Assembly: GCA_030699345.1 (NCBI GenBank)
Contig: JAUYMX010000439.1
Location: forward strand, 1-9,451
DNA from: Methylococcaceae bacterium
Lineage (GTDB): Bacteria > Pseudomonadota > Gammaproteobacteria > Methylococcales > Methylomonadaceae
DNA: 9,451 nucleotides
Direction of reading: 5' to 3'
Of the stretch, positions 6,338 to 9,451 are shown piece after piece (position 1 is the first letter of the stretch; each line of letters opens with the position of its first letter). The notes below the pieces were generated by a model. That model saw only the letters and a list, made by a program, of their open reading frames with translations. It made no database searches and had not been told where the DNA came from. The translations under genes and the position numbers were made by a program.

Positions 6338-7756
6338 ATGAGTACCAAGTTAACAATAAAAGATGCGGCAAAAACTCTTAATGTAAGTGTGCAACGAGTA
6401 AGAACTTTATGTCGAGAAGGTTTAATCGCGGCTGAAAAAATTGGAACTTCTTGGTTCATAAACTTAGAAAGCCTATCAAGGTATGGATTAACAACAGCGC
6501 ATACGATTGCAGAAGACCATCCTGTGTACATGCAAAAAAATAACAAACCGATCGCTTTGAGCTTTTTTTCGGGGGCTATGGGGCTTGACCTAGGAATTGA
6601 ACGTGCGGGTTTTGATATAAGACTAGCTTGCGAGGTTGACAAATATTGTCGTCAGACCATTGCTTTAAATAAACCAGATATAGCGCTTATAGGAGATATT
6701 AATAATTACTCAGCCGATGACGTATTACATTACGCAGGCTTAACAAGAAACGATGATATCGATCTAATAATGGGTGGCCCCCCTTGTCAAGCTTTTAGTA
6801 CGGCTGGAAAAAGAAACGGTTTTAATGATGATCGAGGGAATGCTTTTCTCGCCTATCTTGATATAGCTCTCAATATTAGACCTAAAGTTTTAGTTATTGA
6901 GAATGTTAGGGGATTACTCTCTTGCCCTATGACGCATCGTCCGCACGATATGAGGGGCGATAGTTACCCCGACCTGACGTTGGACGAACTTCCAGGCGGT
7001 GCCCTTAACTTTGTTCTCAATCGGCTGGAACATGCCGGATATAACTATTCCTTTAATCTCTACAATGCCGCAAACTTTGGCACACCTCAAAGCAGGGAGC
7101 GAGTGATCATTGTTTGCTGTCGTGATGGAACCAAACCTCCGTTTCTCGTTCCAACACACTCTGAAAATGGAATCTATGGTTTAAAGAAATGGCGAACATT
7201 TAGACAAGCCACTAAAGGATTAGTAGAACATACGCATTTAAATTTTCCAGAGAAGCGCTTGGTTTATTACAGACAGTTAAAGGAGGGGCAAAACTGGCGT
7301 AATTTGTCCGAAGATTTACAAAAAGAAGCTATGGGAAAATCATTTTATTCAGGAGGCGGAAAAACTGGGTTCCTCAGGCGACTGGCGTGGGATAAACCTT
7401 CTCCCACATTAGTTACTCATCCGGCAATGCCAGCAACTGATTTGGCTCACCCTGAAGAAGACAGACCATTATCTATCCAAGAATATCGAGCCCTTCAAGA
7501 ATTCCCGGAGAATTGGCAATTTACCGGGCCTTTAATTGAACAATACAAACAAATTGGGAATGCTGTACCTGCCAGTCTCGGATTTGCAGTAGGTAAGTTG
7601 GCGATGCTGCTTGTCAATCAGGCCGATATTGAACAGATTAATGGATTTAATTATTCAAGATACAAATACACAAGTGACTCGGAATGGAAGCAACAATTTC
7701 TCAAAATATCAGGACAAAATGGCTCTGAACATCCAGTTCAAACTTCTTTGTTTTAG
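6338..7756 (+). CDS. C5-cytosine DNA methyltransferase of a type II R-M system, with N-terminal HTH
   Basis: A 472-residue protein with two parts. Residues about 4-50 form a MerR/excisionase-like helix-turn-helix (TIKDAAKTLNVSVQRVRTLC...IGTSWFI). The rest is a standard C5 methyltransferase: SAM motif FSGAMGLDLG (77-86), catalytic GGPPCQ with C150, ENV (188-190), QSRERV (251-256), target-recognition region about 285-375, and motif X IGNAVP (406-411). It transfers methyl from SAM to C5 of cytosine in a specific site, protecting host DNA. The target region (EKRLVYYRQL, GQNWRNL, GGGKTGFLRRL, PSPTLVT) resembles enzymes of GGWCC/GGNCC specificity as I remember them; this is not tested. The ATG has weak TGGAA at 6326-6330. 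It converges on the endonuclease gene with 10 bases between stops. GC is lower than in uvrD (24/60 versus 33/60 in one sampled 60-base line each), suggesting transfer. Confidence 0.93.
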   Translation: MSTKLTIKDAAKTLNVSVQRVRTLCREGLIAAEKIGTSWFINLESLSRYGLTTAHTIAEDHPVYMQKNNKPIALSFFSGAMGLDLGIERAGFDIRLACEVDKYCRQTIALNKPDIALIGDINNYSADDVLHYAGLTRNDDIDLIMGGPPCQAFSTAGKRNGFNDDRGNAFLAYLDIALNIRPKVLVIENVRGLLSCPMTHRPHDMRGDSYPDLTLDELPGGALNFVLNRLEHAGYNYSFNLYNAANFGTPQSRERVIIVCCRDGTKPPFLVPTHSENGIYGLKKWRTFRQATKGLVEHTHLNFPEKRLVYYRQLKEGQNWRNLSEDLQKEAMGKSFYSGGGKTGFLRRLAWDKPSPTLVTHPAMPATDLAHPEEDRPLSIQEYRALQEFPENWQFTGPLIEQYKQIGNAVPASLGFAVGKLAMLLVNQADIEQINGFNYSRYKYTSDSEWKQQFLKISGQNGSEHPVQTSLF

Positions 7757-7766
7757 GTCAGTTTTA

Positions 7767-8498
7767 TCAGCCCCAAGGATTTTCTGCTTCTACGACTATG
7801 CAGCCGGGATTATTACGTACGCAGCTGGTTGCAAAGTCTACAAATGCTTCCTCGGAAAGCGTTGTTGTATTGCAAATTTGATTTAGAGTTTCCCACATAT
7901 ATTCAATCCTATCCGCTTTAATCCGGTACCATTTTTCTATTTTCGTTCCATTGCGGATTGCACTGCTGGAACTGTTTTCGGAATTACTCCTGTTTTTTAT
8001 CTGTAGCAAACTGCCATCTTCATTTACGAAATCAACGGATTTTACAGTTTCACCCCATGCGCAATGCCAGCCTCTAGGCCTGAGATTAATCGATAAATAT
8101 TCCTCAAGTAACAAACCAAGTATATTTTCCGCTGACATGCCAAGACGATGAGCAAATGAGATCTTTTTAAGCTCTTCATCAGTTAAGTTGCTAAGTCTGG
8201 CTCCGATAATTTTTTCTATAACAGGGTCTGCTACAGTCCCTAAAGGGTTAGATAATCGTTGTGAAGCTCGACCTTCGTAGCCTTTTTTATATTTTTCAAG
8301 CCACTTTTTTATGGTTGTAATTTCACCATCGTTTTTACCGCCAATATTTCCAGGAACTCTGTTTAAATCAGCGACAACTACGCGAAAAAGATACTTCACT
8401 TCATCATCCCAATTTATTTGTAATTGGATCGATAAATCAGCAGCGGCTGCAAACGCGGCCTCCTCACCTAATTTACTAATAGATTCTAAAAGCTTCAA
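7767..8498 (-). CDS. Type II restriction endonuclease, SinI-like (probable)
   Basis: A 243-residue protein convergent with the methyltransferase. I read it as the matching endonuclease, cutting unmethylated sites in foreign DNA. Seen: an acidic pair E132-E133 in GLLLEEYLSI, then SVDF with D156, and LLQIKNR with K168, a plausible PD-(D/E)xK catalytic core (Asp, then Gln-Ile-Lys), followed by the Ser/Asn-rich NSENSSSSAIRNGTKIEKW typical, as I recall, of SinI-type enzymes (GGWCC). The start is TTG at 8498: GAGG lies 7 bases upstream, an in-frame TAA lies just beyond, and the next ATG would remove half the protein. The rare start may keep enzyme levels low. AT-rich like its partner. Endonuclease role is strongly supported by context; the exact specificity is inferred. 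Confidence 0.78.
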   Translation of the reverse strand: MKLLESISKLGEEAAFAAAADLSIQLQINWDDEVKYLFRVVVADLNRVPGNIGGKNDGEITTIKKWLEKYKKGYEGRASQRLSNPLGTVADPVIEKIIGARLSNLTDEELKKISFAHRLGMSAENILGLLLEEYLSINLRPRGWHCAWGETVKSVDFVNEDGSLLQIKNRSNSENSSSSAIRNGTKIEKWYRIKADRIEYMWETLNQICNTTTLSEEAFVDFATSCVRNNPGCIVVEAENPWG

Positions 8499-8505
8499 TT
8501 TACTG

Positions 8506-8509
8506 CCTC
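8506..8509 (-). promoter_or_regulatory. Ribosome binding site supporting the TTG start
   Basis: GAGG on the minus strand lies 7 bases before the TTG at 8498. An in-frame stop (TAA) a few codons upstream excludes a longer protein, so this site decides the start of the endonuclease. Confidence 0.7.
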
Positions 8510-8527
8510 GTTATTATTAAGAAATAC

Positions 8528-8537
8528 TTGTACAAAA
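8528..8537 (-). promoter_or_regulatory. Candidate operator upstream of the endonuclease
   Basis: The minus strand reads TTTTGTACAA, containing the palindrome TTGTACAA (8528-8535), about 29 bases before the endonuclease start. It differs by one base from TTTTGTAAAA at 6272-6281 upstream of the methyltransferase. A shared site would be a natural target for the methyltransferase helix-turn-helix. Both regions are AT-rich, so chance is possible. Confidence 0.25.
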
Positions 8538-8565
8538 AATCTGTAATGCAAATGCGGCCAGTCAT

Positions 8566-8640
8566 GTAGTACGCACCGCGTACCTTTTGAGGGTTTAATT
8601 ACCGGAATACCCTGAAAATGGTAAGCAATGCGTACCCTAC
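8566..8640. repeat. GTAG hairpin pair (BIME-like) between uvrD and the endonuclease
   Basis: The plus-strand unit is GTAG at 8566-8569 overlapping the perfect stem GTACGC-acc-GCGTAC (8569-8583). The minus-strand unit is GTAG (CTAC at 8637-8640) next to GGTAAGC (8620-8626) pairing with GCGTACC (8630-8636) with one mismatch. AGGGT (8590-8594) and ACCCT (8609-8613) can pair between them. The two units face each other as in a BIME. The locus lies just downstream of the uvrD stop and may act as an mRNA end or processing signal. Confidence 0.6.
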
Positions 8641-8655
8641 GGCCAGCTCCACAAC

Positions 8656-9451
8656 CTACAACACATCCAACTGCGCCATAGAAACAATCAGCCATTTGAT
8701 GCCGACTTGTTTGAAGTTGATTTGTACGCGCTCTTGGGCGCCCTCGCCTTCCAGTTGTAACACCACGCCTTCCCCGAATTTGTCATGACTGACGCGTTGG
8801 CCGAGCTTGTAACGACTCGGCATTTGTATAGCTCCGCTCCTCGGCTTAACCACAGTGGCAGGACGACTGACGCTGGCGCGCAAGCGTACTTCTTGCATGT
8901 GCTCTGCAGGAATTTCGCGTAAAAACCGTGACGGGCGCGGGTAGCTTTCCCGGCCATACAAGCGTCTGGATTCGGCATAGGTGATGTATAAATGTTGCAT
9001 GGCGCGGGTCATGCCGACGTAACAGAGGCGGCGCTCTTCTTCCAAACGCCCGACATCGTCAACCGATTGCTGCGAAGGAAACAAGCCTTCTTCCACACCG
9101 ACCAAAAACACCAGTTTAAACTCCAGACCTTTGGCGGAATGCAAGGTCATCAATTGCACGCAATCGTCAAAATCATCGCCTTGCATGTCGCCTGCTTCGA
9201 GCGCGGCGTTGGCTAAAAACATGTCCAGTTCGCTAAGATTGACATCATTGTCATCAACCATTTGCACGCTGGCCTTATCAAACAGGCGCGCGGCGTTGAC
9301 CAACTCTTCTAAGTTTTCTACTTTTTCTTCGCCTTTATCGGCTTTGTCTTTTTTATAGAGTTCAATCAGTTGGCTTTTTTCGACCACCAACTGGACTTTT
9401 TCAAACAGTTCCAAGCCGACTGTGTCTGTATCCAGTTGTTTGATAAGTATT
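8656..9451 (-). CDS. uvrD: DNA helicase II UvrD (5' partial; C-terminal part)
   Basis: The C-terminal 264 or so residues of a superfamily 1A 3'-5' DNA helicase; the frame is open to the right edge, so about two thirds of the protein is off the window. UvrD unwinds DNA in nucleotide excision repair (removing UvrC and the cut oligonucleotide) and in mismatch repair. Seen: LMTLHSAKGLEFKLVFLVG followed by EEGLFPSQ (helicase motif V region), EERRLCYVGMTRA (motif VI with the arginine finger), then a variable linker with SYPRPSRFL, and the C-terminal Tudor-like domain YKLGQRVSHDKFGEG...VQINFKQVGIKWLI, which distinguishes UvrD/PcrA from Rep. The ending is intact (QLDVL, then TAG). A TTG at 9414 is in frame but internal. 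It is GC-richer than the adjoining R-M genes, so it is probably core chromosome. Confidence 0.95.
   Translation of the reverse strand, partial: ILIKQLDTDTVGLELFEKVQLVVEKSQLIELYKKDKADKGEEKVENLEELVNAARLFDKASVQMVDDNDVNLSELDMFLANAALEAGDMQGDDFDDCVQLMTLHSAKGLEFKLVFLVGVEEGLFPSQQSVDDVGRLEEERRLCYVGMTRAMQHLYITYAESRRLYGRESYPRPSRFLREIPAEHMQEVRLRASVSRPATVVKPRSGAIQMPSRYKLGQRVSHDKFGEGVVLQLEGEGAQERVQINFKQVGIKWLIVSMAQLDVL

Noticed and set aside
6232..6642. 136-codon minus-strand frame opposite the methyltransferase start
   Set aside because: It is antisense to the HTH and the first methyltransferase motifs, with no recognisable family.
8555..8646. CGGCCAG direct repeat at 8555-8561 and 8640-8646 as a target-site duplication
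   Set aside because: The second copy overlaps the CTAC head of the hairpin and there are no terminal inverted repeats at matching places; RAYT-moved units are not expected to duplicate targets. Likely chance.
8495..8695. 66-codon minus-strand frame upstream of the endonuclease
   Set aside because: It passes through the GTAG hairpin pair and overlaps the end of uvrD in another frame; no domain is recognisable.

Overview
The window looks like a chromosomal segment of a gammaproteobacterium. The UvrD C-terminus, the tandem dicarboxylate/amino-acid symporters, and the GTAG-headed REP hairpins and short inverted-repeat elements between genes all fit. The intergenic repeat style suggests a methanotroph-like lineage (Methylococcales), but that is an impression from memory and was not tested.

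Left part (1-1238, plus strand): the 3' end of a WcaJ-type polyprenyl-phosphate glycosyl-1-phosphate transferase, which starts exopolysaccharide repeat-unit synthesis, then a small VanZ-like membrane protein. The 219 bases between them hold no gene or clear terminator that I can see. Positions 1239-1793 contain no gene. They hold two different short mobile elements, each with terminal inverted repeats and a flanking direct repeat: 1246-1576 with TTTTTAA, and 1642-1787 with ACAGAA. The second carries a head-to-head REP pair. Removing both elements leaves a gap of about 65 bases between two convergent genes.

Middle part (1794-5246, minus strand): a likely three-gene operon, transcribed in the order amino-acid-type DAACS symporter, DctA-type C4-dicarboxylate symporter, fructosamine-kinase-family protein. 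The two symporters differ at the position that binds the substrate amino group in the family (Asp versus Ser), which suggests divided substrate use.

Right part (5437-8498): a vapBC toxin-antitoxin operon (plus), a GTAG-headed hairpin, then a type II restriction-modification pair: a C5-cytosine methyltransferase with an N-terminal helix-turn-helix (plus) and a convergent, TTG-initiated SinI-like endonuclease (minus). A GGWCC-type specificity is inferred from resemblance only. The R-M pair is AT-richer than its surroundings, lies between two GTAG hairpin loci that share the direct repeat ACCCTAC, and has a near-identical 10-base motif upstream of each gene. The window ends inside uvrD (minus, its 5' end off the window).

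The most interesting points are the two independent MITE-like insertions packed into one short convergent intergenic gap, the three GTAG-headed hairpin loci with different stems, and a possible self-regulating R-M cassette in which the methyltransferase carries its own DNA-binding domain.
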